A DNA stretch of 45,748 nt from Pseudanabaena sp. UWO311 (GTDB taxonomy: Bacteria; Cyanobacteriota; Cyanobacteriia; Pseudanabaenales; Pseudanabaenaceae): contig NZ_SJEE01000041.1 of the NCBI RefSeq assembly GCF_006937785.1, positions 1 to 45,748 of the forward strand, given 5' to 3'. Of this stretch, positions 33,274-43,974 are shown in pieces (position 1 is the stretch's first letter; each line of letters opens with the position of its first letter). Under the pieces are notes generated by a model. The model was not told the DNA's origin, did not search any database, and saw nothing but the letters and a program-made list of their open reading frames with translations. Both the position numbers and the translations under genes were made by a program.

Positions 33274-34842
33274 TTATCTTCGACCTTTCAGTAAATAAGT
33301 GATCATTTCTCCTTTACCTTTAATATTAATCGCACTTCTCCGATCGAGGTGATATTTTTCTTTTAAAAGTTGATAGGTTGCTTCAGTGACTTGCGTACAG
33401 CCTGCAATACCATAGGACTCCATCCGACTTGCTACATTAACAGTATCTCCCCAAAGATCATAAATAAATTTTTTCGTGCCAATTACACCTGCGATCGCCT
33501 GTCCAGTATGAATCCCGATCCGCAACGAAAAATTAGTGCCATCAGTCCGCTTAAATTTTTGAATCACAGTTTGCATTTGTAAAGCCATTTCCGCGATCGC
33601 CTCTGCATGATCTTTGCTAGGCACTGGTAGCCCGCCCACTACCATATAAGAGTCGCCAATAGTTTTAATTTTTTCTAAGTCATACTGCTCCACAAGATGA
33701 TCAAATTCCGAAAAAATCTCATTCAGAACATTGACTAATTCGCTTGCAGAAATAGAAGCTGCATATTCTGTAAAGTTTACAATGTCGGCAAATAGAACTG
33801 TAACTTCTTCAAAGGAATCCGCAATGATTGTGCCACTAGTTTTTAAATGTAGCTTTGTTTTAGATTGTACATTTTTCAACCGCTCAGCGATCTCTTGCGG
33901 TAAAACATTCAGTAAGAGACGTTCTGACTTCTTCTGCTCAACCCGTAAACTTTCTTCGGCACGACGGCGCTCTTGGGCTTCCATTCCTAAAGCTAATAGA
34001 TCAGCTAGAGAACTAGCAAAACTGATTTCTTCCTCTAGCCATAGATGCTCAATATCTGTATGTTCAAATGCGAGTATACCAATGATTTCGCCGCCTACTT
34101 CAAATCTAGAGAGGAGAACTGAAACAATATTAAAAGGTATGCAATATGGGAAGACTAATTCGCGAAAAATATCGTCATCTTGGACATCTTCGACCGCGAT
34201 GATGCGGTTCTCTAATAAAGCATCAAAAAGGCTAGGATATTCTGCTGCGGTTAAGGCTTCTGCTTCAGTATGTAAATGCAAGCTTTTTTGATAAAGATCG
34301 AGGCAATGCAATACAGTTTTCCTTTTATCGAAGAGCCAAATACTTACTCGCTCAACATTTAAGGCATAGCTACCTGTTCTGGTAATATTTTGTACTGCGA
34401 CAATAAAGTCCCCTTGATTGATTGCCTTATCTTTGGTTAAATCAAACAAAACATTCTGCTGTTTGCGTAGTTGCTGTTCACGCCGAGACAAAATGAAGTT
34501 AGTTCTTTGTAACGATGCTTTGGAGGCATCTAACTCATAGCTTGTTTCTTTAACGAGAGATTCTAGTTCCTGATTTGATTTTTTTAAGCGTTGTAAAGAA
34601 ACAATGCTCGATCGCACCAAGATGATGCCAATAGCGAACAGGAGCGTGATTCCCCCTAAAGGTACTAGCAATATCGGATCGTTCACGTTGTCAATATTCA
34701 GCATACTTAAATATTGTGGTTTAGGATCTAATTGACTATTAATATTGCCATCAAGTAGATTTCTGCTCCACAAAACTATTGCCATCATTTGCAACCCAAC
34801 AGTGACCGCTAAAGTAACCATTAGCGGCATATTGTGAAACAT
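33274..34842 (-). CDS. Adenylate cyclase, class III, without extracellular sensor
   Basis: The 522-residue third paralogue retains two hydrophobic segments, about 5-27 and 59-80 (LLVPLGGITLLFAIGIILV), separated by only about 35 residues, and a coiled coil (SLQRLKKSNQELESLV). Cache sensor and HAMP are absent. The GAF-like region (GDFIVAVQNITRTGSYALNV) and catalytic domain (LFADIVNFTEY, KIKTIGDSYMVVGG, YDLWGDTVNVASRM) are close to its neighbours. All catalytic and ATP-selective residues are in place. It is first in transcription order. It may be constitutive, regulated through the GAF, or a dimerisation partner for the sensor-bearing paralogues. Confidence 0.92.
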   Translation of the reverse strand: MFHNMPLMVTLAVTVGLQMMAIVLWSRNLLDGNINSQLDPKPQYLSMLNIDNVNDPILLVPLGGITLLFAIGIILVRSSIVSLQRLKKSNQELESLVKETSYELDASKASLQRTNFILSRREQQLRKQQNVLFDLTKDKAINQGDFIVAVQNITRTGSYALNVERVSIWLFDKRKTVLHCLDLYQKSLHLHTEAEALTAAEYPSLFDALLENRIIAVEDVQDDDIFRELVFPYCIPFNIVSVLLSRFEVGGEIIGILAFEHTDIEHLWLEEEISFASSLADLLALGMEAQERRRAEESLRVEQKKSERLLLNVLPQEIAERLKNVQSKTKLHLKTSGTIIADSFEEVTVLFADIVNFTEYAASISASELVNVLNEIFSEFDHLVEQYDLEKIKTIGDSYMVVGGLPVPSKDHAEAIAEMALQMQTVIQKFKRTDGTNFSLRIGIHTGQAIAGVIGTKKFIYDLWGDTVNVASRMESYGIAGCTQVTEATYQLLKEKYHLDRRSAINIKGKGEMITYLLKGRR

Positions 34843-34976
34843 ATTAATAATATGGCTAGTAGTCAGAGGTTTAGAGCAACAAAATATAAAGCTGATATGG
34901 CTTTATGCTAGCCCGATCGCTAATGGTGGTCAATTCGCACAATTGCTGACTTAAACATATTGCTTTGCGATCAAAC

Positions 34977-35035
34977 CAACCCGATATTCACGAAAAAGTG
35001 CCAATGCGCGGTGCTTTTTTATGAATATCGGGTTG
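34977..35035 (-). terminator. 14-bp inverted repeat with wobble-paired inner stem
   Basis: CAACCCGATATTCA (34977-34990) pairs exactly with TGAATATCGGGTTG (35022-35035). Inside, AGTGCC and GGTGCT can pair with wobble. It lies 49 bp beyond the stop of the minus-strand S4 gene and 134 bp before the first cyclase start, so it probably ends the S4 transcript. Confidence 0.65.
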
Positions 35036-35084
35036 AGACGTTAGACCATAATTTGCCATAAAAGACAATATTTTAGACTGCCAT

Positions 35085-35309
35085 TTACTGCACCACATCG
35101 ATCACGAAACCGTAGCCACTTACAGTCTGACCAGCGCGAATTTTGCAACCTTTGCGTAATTCCATCTGACCATCGACCTCAACATCGCCGTCAATAATCA
35201 TTAACTTTGCTGCTCCACCAGTATCCGCTACCCCACAAACTTTTAATAAGTTGCACAAAGTTATGTATTCGCCCGTTAGTTCAAATTTTTCATGGATTAT
35301 TTCTGGCAT
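35085..35309 (-). CDS. Small S4-domain RNA-binding protein (YbcJ-like)
   Basis: ATG 35309 (MPEIIHEKFELTGEYITL) gives 74 residues; the frame extends upstream but the added residues look unstructured. ITLCNLLKVCGVADTGGAAK, then IIDGDVEVDGQMELRKG is a compact S4 RNA-binding fold with the GGxAK and GxVxVNGxxExRKG pattern of YbcJ-type proteins, which are thought to bind RNA or the ribosome. Divergent from release factor 3 with an 83-bp gap, so they share a promoter region and a translational theme. Confidence 0.88.
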   Translation of the reverse strand: MPEIIHEKFELTGEYITLCNLLKVCGVADTGGAAKLMIIDGDVEVDGQMELRKGCKIRAGQTVSGYGFVIDVVQ

Positions 35310-35392
35310 TTCGATTATTTGCGTTAATGCGTTAAAAAGTAAGCATAATAGATGCAGTACCAATAAATCTAAAAAAGTTCGTTAAAATTTCC

Positions 35393-37018
35393 ATGAGTCA
35401 ACTGTGGCAAGAGTTAGAGCGCGAAGTCGAACGGCGACGCACCTTTGCAATCATTTCCCACCCCGATGCGGGGAAAACGACGTTAACCGAAAAACTATTG
35501 CTATACGGAGGTGCGATCCATCTTGCGGGGGCGGTTAAGGCTAGAGCTGCGCAACGTCATGCTACTTCTGACTGGATGGAATTAGAAAAACAACGCGGCA
35601 TTTCGATTACTTCGACGGTGTTGCAATTTGACTATATGGGCTATTGCATTAATTTGCTGGATACCCCTGGGCACAAAGATTTTAGTGAAGATACCTATCG
35701 AACTCTTGCTGCTGCTGATAATGCGGTGATGTTGGTTGATGGTGCAAAGGGTTTAGAGCCTCAGACACGTAAATTGTTTGAAGTTTGTCGGTTGCGATCG
35801 CTGCCTATTTTTACGTTTATCAATAAGATGGATCGCCCGACCCGTGAGCCACTGGAACTATTGGACGAAATCGAGAAAGAATTGGGGATCACTCCCTATG
35901 TGATGAATTGGGCGATCGGTACGGGCGATCAGTTTAAAGGGGTGTACGATCGCGCTAGCAAAACGGTGCATCTATTTAAGCGAAGCTCTCATGGGCAGCG
36001 AGAAGCTGAGGTAAATATTTATCCTTTTGACGATCCGCAGGCTATCAAATTTATTGGTCAAAATCTTTATAATCAGCTTTTAGAAGATTTGGAGGTTCTT
36101 GATTCTGTTGGTGCTGAATGGAATACTCAGGATTTGCATCGCGGTAAGCTCACACCGATTTTCTTTGGTAGTGCGATGACTAATTTTGGTGTGGAACTAT
36201 TCTTAAAATCTTTCCTTGAATGTGGCTTGACTCCTACGGTTCATGACAGCTCTAGTGGCGAAGTGTCGCCAACTGATGAGGATTTCTCGGCGTTTGTATT
36301 TAAGCTGCAAGCAAATATGGACCCTCGTCACCGCGATCGCATTGCCTTTGTGCGCGTTTGCTCTGGCAAGTTTGAGAAGGACATGAGTGTTACCCATTTG
36401 CGGAGTGGCAAAAATATTCGGTTATCCCATGCTCAAAAGCTATTTGGTCAAGATCGTGAGGCGATCGATGTTGCTTATGCTGGTGATGTGATTGGGTTAA
36501 ATAATCCAGGTATGTTTGCGATCGGGGACACGATTTATATTGGTAAAAAACGCCAATATGCGGGGATTCCTTGCTTCTCGCCTGAGCTATTTTGTACTCT
36601 CCGCAATCCTAATCCTTCTAAGTTCAAGCAGTTCCGCAAAGGTATTTCTGAACTTCAAGAAGAAGGTGCTATTCAAATCATGTATTCTGTTGATGAGGCT
36701 AAGCGCGATCCGATTCTTGCGGCTGTGGGTCAGTTGCAATTTGAAGTGGCTCAATATCGTCTCCAAAGTGAATATAGTGTGGAAACGATTTTGGAATCTA
36801 TGCCCTATTCGGTGGCGCGATGGGTTGAGGATGGCTGGGATGCTTTAGAAGCTGTTGGCAGGTTGTTTAACACGATGGTGGTTAAAGATAGCTGGAATCG
36901 CCCTGTTTTGCTATTTAAGAATCAATGGAATTTAAATCAAGTTGAGGCTGACCATCCTAAGTTAAAGTTGAGGGCGATCGCGCCAATTGCCGAGCTAACC
37001 AAAGCTAACGTTAACTGA
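35393..37018 (+). CDS. prfC: Peptide chain release factor 3
   Basis: This 541-residue translational GTPase has G1 [19 protein letters not shown], the [12 protein letters not shown] switch region, G3 [16 protein letters not shown], and G4 [10 protein letters not shown]. Domain 2 and the RF3 C-terminal domain ([17 protein letters not shown]) follow. RF3 uses GTP to remove RF1 or RF2 from the ribosome after peptide release. Length and motifs are standard. Coq4 follows 21 bp downstream on the same strand, so the two are probably co-transcribed. Confidence 0.96.
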   Translation: MSQLWQELEREVERRRTFAIISHPDAGKTTLTEKLLLYGGAIHLAGAVKARAAQRHATSDWMELEKQRGISITSTVLQFDYMGYCINLLDTPGHKDFSEDTYRTLAAADNAVMLVDGAKGLEPQTRKLFEVCRLRSLPIFTFINKMDRPTREPLELLDEIEKELGITPYVMNWAIGTGDQFKGVYDRASKTVHLFKRSSHGQREAEVNIYPFDDPQAIKFIGQNLYNQLLEDLEVLDSVGAEWNTQDLHRGKLTPIFFGSAMTNFGVELFLKSFLECGLTPTVHDSSSGEVSPTDEDFSAFVFKLQANMDPRHRDRIAFVRVCSGKFEKDMSVTHLRSGKNIRLSHAQKLFGQDREAIDVAYAGDVIGLNNPGMFAIGDTIYIGKKRQYAGIPCFSPELFCTLRNPNPSKFKQFRKGISELQEEGAIQIMYSVDEAKRDPILAAVGQLQFEVAQYRLQSEYSVETILESMPYSVARWVEDGWDALEAVGRLFNTMVVKDSWNRPVLLFKNQWNLNQVEADHPKLKLRAIAPIAELTKANVN

Positions 37019-37039
37019 TTCTCAAATTTGTAATTTATT

Positions 37040-37705
37040 ATGACTGAATCACTAGAAGTAAAGCAACAGAGAGAAGAATTGCTGCTGTCGGCTTTTCTGG
37101 AAATGGTAAGATCGCCTGATGGCGATTTTGGTGTAATCGATCGCCTCGCTCAAGCTTCTAGCGATCTAGAAAGTTTGCAACTTATCATTAATTTTCTCGC
37201 CAATGAGCCTCAAGGCAAAGCTGCTTTTGCTAATTATCCTCGTCTAGGAGAAGTTGATTTAGAATTGCTTGCTCTGTTGCCAAGTCATACGCTGGGATAT
37301 GCCTATGCTAACCATATGTTGCAGAATGGACTGAAGCCGTTGCAAATTAAGCCCAGCAGCAATGATTATGAGTTTTTGGGTGCTCACATCACGGAAACTC
37401 ATGATATTTGGCATGTTGTGACGGGATTTAATACTAGTATTATTGGGGAGATTCAGTTAGAAGCTTTCTATGTTTCTCAACTTCAGGCGAGTAGATTTTG
37501 GCTGGCTTTAATTGCAAAGAATCTTCTCAAAAGTGTGGTCTATGATATTGAGCGTTCTGCTGAGTATATGGATGCGATCGCCGAAGGATGGATGATGGCA
37601 AAACATGCTAAGCCTCTATTTGGTATAGATTGGAAGTCTCTATGGTCAACGCCTCTAGATGAGGTTCGTGATGTTTTAAATATTAAGAGCAGTTTTAATC
37701 TCTAA
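37040..37705 (+). CDS. Coq4-like protein
   Basis: The 221 residues contain the Coq4 metal motif HDIWHVVTGFNTSIIGE, that is HDxxH followed by E eleven residues later. LGYAYANHMLQNGL and a final GWMMAKHAKPLFGIDW match the family. In ubiquinone-making organisms Coq4 organises the biosynthetic complex and has been linked to ring decarboxylation and hydroxylation. Cyanobacteria make plastoquinone, so the role here is uncertain; a quinone-related function is the obvious inference. It follows release factor 3 by 21 bp. The stop codon (37703-37705) lies inside a decayed CRISPR repeat. Confidence 0.85.
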   Translation: MTESLEVKQQREELLLSAFLEMVRSPDGDFGVIDRLAQASSDLESLQLIINFLANEPQGKAAFANYPRLGEVDLELLALLPSHTLGYAYANHMLQNGLKPLQIKPSSNDYEFLGAHITETHDIWHVVTGFNTSIIGEIQLEAFYVSQLQASRFWLALIAKNLLKSVVYDIERSAEYMDAIAEGWMMAKHAKPLFGIDWKSLWSTPLDEVRDVLNIKSSFNL

Positions 37706-37728
37706 AAGGGTTTTAGAGGCATAATTCG
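37692..37728 (-). repeat. Decayed trailer-end CRISPR repeat overlapping the Coq4 stop codon
   Basis: From 37692 the sequence GTTTTAATCTCTAAAAGGGT followed by TTTAGAGGC matches the array repeat at 26 of the first 29 bases. All three differences are C to T on the plus strand (repeat positions 5, 10 and 23). Beyond position 29 it no longer matches. The separation from the first intact repeat is about 21 bases, shorter than normal spacers. The Coq4 frame uses AATCTCTAA from this repeat as its final Asn-Leu-stop. Confidence 0.8.
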
Positions 37729-37749
37729 TAATTTGTAATTGTTAAAATC

Positions 37750-40700
37750 GTTTCAATCCCTAAAAGGGTTTCAGAGGCTTTGAATCAGAGATGCAACCGC
37801 ATCACTGCCCAAAAATGGTTTATATGTGTTTCAATCCCTAAAAGGGTTTCAGAGGCTTTGAATCTCCTGCTCTCTTAGCACCGCCAGCACACAGTTTTCG
37901 TTTCAATCCCTAAAAGGGTTTCAGAGGCTTTGAATCTTCTTTTTGTCAATCCTGCATAGCGCCCACCCTCACTGTTTCAATCCCTAAAAGGGTTTCAGAG
38001 GCTTTGAATCAGCAGCAGTTTGGGCGCTTAGGAAAAATGATCGCTCGGTTTCAATCCCTAAAAGGGTTTCAGAGGCTTTGAATCGATCTCACTTGCCAAA
38101 CTGCCAGATTTAAAATTTGTTTCAATCCCTAAAAGGGTTTCAGAGGCTTTGAATCTACGGTTACTTAAATCCGCCTCTATCACCTTTGGGTTTCAATCCC
38201 TAAAAGGGTTTCAGAGGCTTTGAATCGCCCAATCACGTCATTGATGAGTAATGCACCTCCAATGTTTCAATCCCTAAAAGGGTTTCAGAGGCTTTGAATC
38301 CTATATGGCTGGTTCTAGAAAGGATGTCAATTATGTGTTTCAATCCCTAAAAGGGTTTCAGAGGCTTTGAATCTACCTCAAAGGCTTTTGCTGTATACGA
38401 AACCTATGTTTCAATCCCTAAAAGGGTTTCAGAGGCTTTGAATCATTTGCTTTTTAGCCGCATCCGTACCCGTCCTTCGTTTCAATCCCTAAAAGGGTTT
38501 CAGAGGCTTTGAATCATTTACGCAATCTCTCGTAATAATTGGAATCCAGAGTTTCAATCCCTAAAAGGGTTTCAGAGGCTTTGAATCTTACTAGTTAACG
38601 ACGTTAACCAGTCAATGGGTTTGTTTCAATCCCTAAAAGGGTTTCAGAGGCTTTGAATCTTGATACGGATGTCCCGTTGCCGAAAATACGTTGCTTGTCA
38701 CATTGTTTCAATCCCTAAAAGGGTTTCAGAGGCTTTGAATCCTCTAAAGCTTAATTTAACCGATAACCTATCTATTGTTTCAATCCCTAAAAGGGTTTCA
38801 GAGGCTTTGAATCAGATTGAATCCTTGGAAATGCGGGTTTTGGCGCTGTTTCAATCCCTAAAAGGGTTTCAGAGGCTTTGAATCCGATTGCAGATAAAAG
38901 GTATATCGCTTTCACCTTCGTTTCAATCCCTAAAAGGGTTTCAGAGGCTTTGAATCTTAGGTCTGTCATCTTGCCAACCTCTCAGCATAAAGTTTCAATC
39001 CCTAAAAGGGTTTCAGAGGCTTTGAATCCTACCGATAGACCAGTAATCAAGCTAAAGATTATCGTTTCAATCCCTAAAAGGGTTTCAGAGGCTTTGAATC
39101 TTGGTATTTCATTACTAGATGAGCTATTTGACGTAGGCTGCGTTTCAATCCCTAAAAGGGTTTCAGAGGCTTTGAATCATTCTATAATATAAAATAGAGA
39201 AGCCTTTTTTAACGTTTCAATCCCTAAAAGGGTTTCAGAGGCTTTGAATCGGAGAAAACTCATGTCTGTATACACTAAAAAATCTGTTTCAATCCCTAAA
39301 AGGGTTTCAGAGGCTTTGAATCAGAAGATTAGTGGAACTCTGGTAGATCCTGTTTGCGTTTCAATCCCTAAAAGGGTTTCAGAGGCTTTGAATCAACGCC
39401 ATTAAAATTTGAGAATTTAGGAACCTCAAGTTTCAATCCCTAAAAGGGTTTCAGAGGCTTTGAATCAGTTGCAATTGGTTCTGTATTAGTCCTAATCGAT
39501 GTTTCAATCCCTAAAAGGGTTTCAGAGGCTTTGAATCTTACTGTTTCTAAGGGCATGAGTGGTTGCTTTCCGTTTCAATACCTAAAAGGGTTTCAGAGGC
39601 TTTGAATCTAACATGATTAACAAGGCAGTCACACAGTACGCACGTTTCAATCCCTAAAAGGGTTTCAGAGGCTTTGAATCTTCGTCTCTCACGCTTCTCT
39701 TCCTACAGGTACTATGTTTCAATCCCTAAAAGGGTTTCAGAGGCTTTGAATCCCACTATCAGGCTCCTGCACCACACCCGCGATCGTTAATTCGGTGTTT
39801 CAATCCCTAAAAGGGTTTCAGAGGCTTTGAATCTTGAATTAATCGTCCTCAAAAACCGATACGGTAGGTTTCAATCCCTAAAAGGGTTTCAGAGGCTTTG
39901 AATCCTCGTTTCTCAGCATCAATCCGAGATTTTACTGATGGTTTCAATCCCTAAAAGGGTTTCAGAGGCTTTGAATCCCGCACCATCCGCAAAGTAGAAG
40001 ATGTAACCAAGCTGTTTCAATCCCTAAAAGGGTTTCAGAGGCTTTGAATCAACAGTAAAAGCAGTTGTCGCAACAGTAGATATAGGTTTCAATCCCTAAA
40101 AGGGTTTCAGAGGCTTTGAATCAAAACAGAAATCGAAGCAGGGAAATGGGTAGATCCGTTTCAATCCCTAAAAGGGTTTCAGAGGCTTTGAATCAACCTA
40201 TCAGGCGATCAAACGGTGTCATCGATTTGGTTTCAATCCCTAAAAGGGTTTCAGAGGCTTTGAATCATCGCTTCTCTCGCTGCACCTATTCGTTTAGATT
40301 CATTTGTTTCAATCCCTAAAAGGGTTTCAGAGGCTTTGAATCTCAGACAATTTGGAAGATTATCGACAATATCAAAGTTTCAATCCCTAAAAGGGTTTCA
40401 GAGGCTTTGAATCTTCATTGGTTCTGGTTTATGGGTATCTGGTTTTAGGTTTCAATCCCTAAAAGGGTTTCAGAGGCTTTGAATCTGTTGGTGGTGCTTT
40501 ACTCATTAATGATGTCATTGGTTTCAATCCCTAAAAGGGTTTCAGAGGCTTTGAATCCTGAACTAACAAGCATAATGCGTATGGTGCAAGCCCTAGTTTC
40601 AATCCCTAAAAGGGTTTCAGAGGCTTTGAATCCAAAGGTTCAATTTGTATCTTTAGATGGGAATCAGTTTCAATCCCTAAAAGGGTTTCAGAGGCTTTGA

Positions 40701-43700
40701 ATCTCCTTGGTAATGCAGCTAAGCAGGGTGCGGATAGCAAGTTTCAATCCCTAAAAGGGTTTCAGAGGCTTTGAATCTCAACAGTAGCCTCATTACGAAG
40801 CATTGCCGCTTGTTTCAATCCCTAAAAGGGTTTCAGAGGCTTTGAATCTTTTTATCTCTCAATGGCGATCGCACTTTCAACTCGTTTCAATCCCTAAAAG
40901 GGTTTCAGAGGCTTTGAATCAATCCTTTCGGTGGCTATACCAATCCCACTTATGGTTTCAATCCCTAAAAGGGTTTCAGAGGCTTTGAATCGCAAAAATC
41001 GCGTAAAGAACTTTTAAGCTATACGAGTTTCAATCCCTAAAAGGGTTTCAGAGGCTTTGAATCCGAATGGCACTTAATTAATATTGAAATCGACAAGTTT
41101 CAATCCCTAAAAGGGTTTCAGAGGCTTTGAATCTAACGCTGATCCCTGTAAGGATACGCTTCGTCTCATCGTTTCAATCCCTAAAAGGGTTTCAGAGGCT
41201 TTGAATCCGAGTTCCTGTCGTCTCATCAAACTTCCAGAAAGCGTTTCAATCCCTAAAAGGGTTTCAGAGGCTTTGAATCTACCTGTCACTATTTTCAGAG
41301 GCTTGCAAAATGATTGTTTCAATCCCTAAAAGGGTTTCAGAGGCTTTGAATCTAAAACTAAAATCTCAAGAGGTCTCAAGATATTATGTTTCAATCCCTA
41401 AAAGGGTTTCAGAGGCTTTGAATCAGGAATTGTTAATTTTAACGGTGGTGGCTTTGTTGTTTCAATCCCTAAAAGGGTTTCAGAGGCTTTGAATCCTGGT
41501 TCGATCGTTCGATCGATTACTTGCAACGGGGTGTTTCAATCCCTAAAAGGGTTTCAGAGGCTTTGAATCCCTGCTGTCTGTTGCACTGGCTGAGATTGAC
41601 TGTAGTTTCAATCCCTAAAAGGGTTTCAGAGGCTTTGAATCTTTAAGCTATCTAGGCTTAGTCAAACCTTGTCTAGTGAAGTTTCAATCCCTAAAAGGGT
41701 TTCAGAGGCTTTGAATCTCATGGCTAAACCTCCGTTAGCTCTGAATGTGCGTTTCAATCCCTAAAAGGGTTTCAGAGGCTTTGAATCAATGAAATTGACA
41801 AGGTAGTAGTTAAGCCACAAATTGTTTCAATCCCTAAAAGGGTTTCAGAGGCTTTGAATCTGGGAGTGCTACCCCCAGAAGCTATAGTTGCGATTGGTTT
41901 CAATCCCTAAAAGGGTTTCAGAGGCTTTGAATCGCTTGCGCCCCGCCCATTTGCAAACGTGGTTTCAAGTTTCAATCCCTAAAAGGGTTTCAGAGGCTTT
42001 GAATCAATCTCTCTAGTGAATGGGGAAAGCCCTGTGATTTTGCAGTTTCAATCCCTAAAAGGGTTTCAGAGGCTTTGAATCCTAATTTGCGATTAGCAAC
42101 TTTTAAATTCTCGTCAGTAACAGGTTTCAATCCCTAAAAGGGTTTCAGAGGCTTTGAATCATCCGTCTTCACCAAGTAAAATCGCGCCGCTAGAATCGTT
42201 TCAATCCCTAAAAGGGTTTCAGAGGCTTTGAATCGCAAATCAGCAGTCGGCTAAACTTGCTTTCGATGTTTCAATCCCTAAAAGGGTTTCAGAGGCTTTG
42301 AATCGTGGCATTAATTAAATCTTCGTGCGCTTTATTTACTGTTTCAATCCCTAAAAGGGTTTCAGAGGCTTTGAATCTTAGGGCTTGGCTCTACGCTTAT
42401 ATCAATTTTCTCGTTTCAATCCCTAAAAGGGTTTCAGAGGCTTTGAATCAGGCTTAAATCTATACTTGAATATCGCGATACCTCGTTTCAATCCCTAAAA
42501 GGGTTTCAGAGGCTTTGAATCTCTTATGCCAGTCTCTGAGATTATTGGCAGCATGCGTTTCAATCCCTAAAAGGGTTTCAGAGGCTTTGAATCTTTATAA
42601 GTTTTGGGAGTGGTTATTTAATTTACCAGGTTTCAATCCCTAAAAGGGTTTCAGAGGCTTTGAATCTCAAGGAAAATCAAATGAATAGCACATCTTGGTT
42701 GTTTCAATCCCTAAAAGGGTTTCAGAGGCTTTGAATCAGCTAAATCCCAGTTGAGTTTAGATATCTGCTCTGTTTCAATCCCTAAAAGGGTTTCAGAGGC
42801 TTTGAATCTCCCAAGCGAAGAAATAGTAATCGGTTGAACCAGCGTTTCAATCCCTAAAAGGGTTTCAGAGGCTTTGAATCAATGGGGAGAAGATGACGAT
42901 ATTCTCTCTGTACGTATGTTTCAATCCCTAAAAGGGTTTCAGAGGCTTTGAATCAGAGGTTCCGACAAGTTGTCGGAACCTCAAAATATGTTTCAATCCC
43001 TAAAAGGGTTTCAGAGGCTTTGAATCTACACGCTAAAACTAGGATTCGCCGAAATATTCCATGTTTCAATCCCTAAAAGGGTTTCAGAGGCTTTGAATCT
43101 TGGGCTTACCTTTTGCGGATTGAATCAAAGCTCAAATGTAGTTTCAATCCCTAAAAGGGTTTCAGAGGCTTTGAATCCAAGTATTTGAGCGATCAGGCGG
43201 CGTTTGTGCGGATGTTTCAATCCCTAAAAGGGTTTCAGAGGCTTTGAATCCATTGATGATCGCTGCTCCTTCCAATGGCACATATGTTTCAATCCCTAAA
43301 AGGGTTTCAGAGGCTTTGAATCTGTAGCGATATCGTAGCCAGTCACTTCGCAGACTACGTTTCAATCCCTAAAAGGGTTTCAGAGGCTTTGAATCTTTAG
43401 TCCATGATTTACCTGATAGCAAGCTTGCCGTTTCAATCCCTAAAAGGGTTTCAGAGGCTTTGAATCGTGGTGATTTGGGCTGTGCCTCTGTAACCTAAAC
43501 CAGAGTTTCAATCCCTAAAAGGGTTTCAGAGGCTTTGAATCGATTCTAGGGCTAGCAAAAGGCATATAAACACCTTGTTTCAATCCCTAAAAGGGTTTCA
43601 GAGGCTTTGAATCGATAATTCCAATCAAGGGAATTTACATCAAGTCTTGTTTCAATCCCTAAAAGGGTTTCAGAGGCTTTGAATCCTAATCTAGCCGCTC

Positions 43701-43974
43701 ATGCTGAAATTGTCTATTATGTTTCAATCCCTAAAAGGGTTTCAGAGGCTTTGAATCACTACATATCAGTTGCTTGATTTATCGCTAGTTCCGTTTCAAT
43801 CCCTAAAAGGGTTTCAGAGGCTTTGAATCATGAGCCATCAACAGCATCAAAGCTACTTTCATCTTGTTTCAATCCCTAAAAGGGTTTCAGAGGCTTTGAA
43901 TCTGTACTTTATCATCCCACTCAGATTCGATATAGCAGTTTCAATCCCTAAAAGGGTTTCAGAGGCTTTGAATC
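37750..43974 (-). CRISPR. CRISPR array, 86 repeats and 85 spacers
   Basis: By hand I count 86 repeats of 37 bp, first at 37750-37786 and last at 43938-43974. Plus-strand sequence starts GTTTCAATCCCTAAAAGGGT and ends CAGAGGCTTTGAATC. In reverse complement it ends GGGATTGAAAC, giving the ATTGAAAC 5' handle typical of type I and III crRNAs, so transcription is leftwards on the minus strand. CCCT/AGGG around AAA can form a small hairpin. Spacers range from 33 to 45 bases, mostly 34-37. The only internal repeat variant I saw is at 39572 (CAATACC instead of CAATCCC). cas2 and cas1 lie at the right (leader) end. The length implies long-term activity. Confidence 0.98.

Noticed and set aside
28719-34291. 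Several plus-strand frames opposite the cyclase genes
   Set aside because: They are antisense shadows of conserved catalytic and sensor domains with no supporting start sites.
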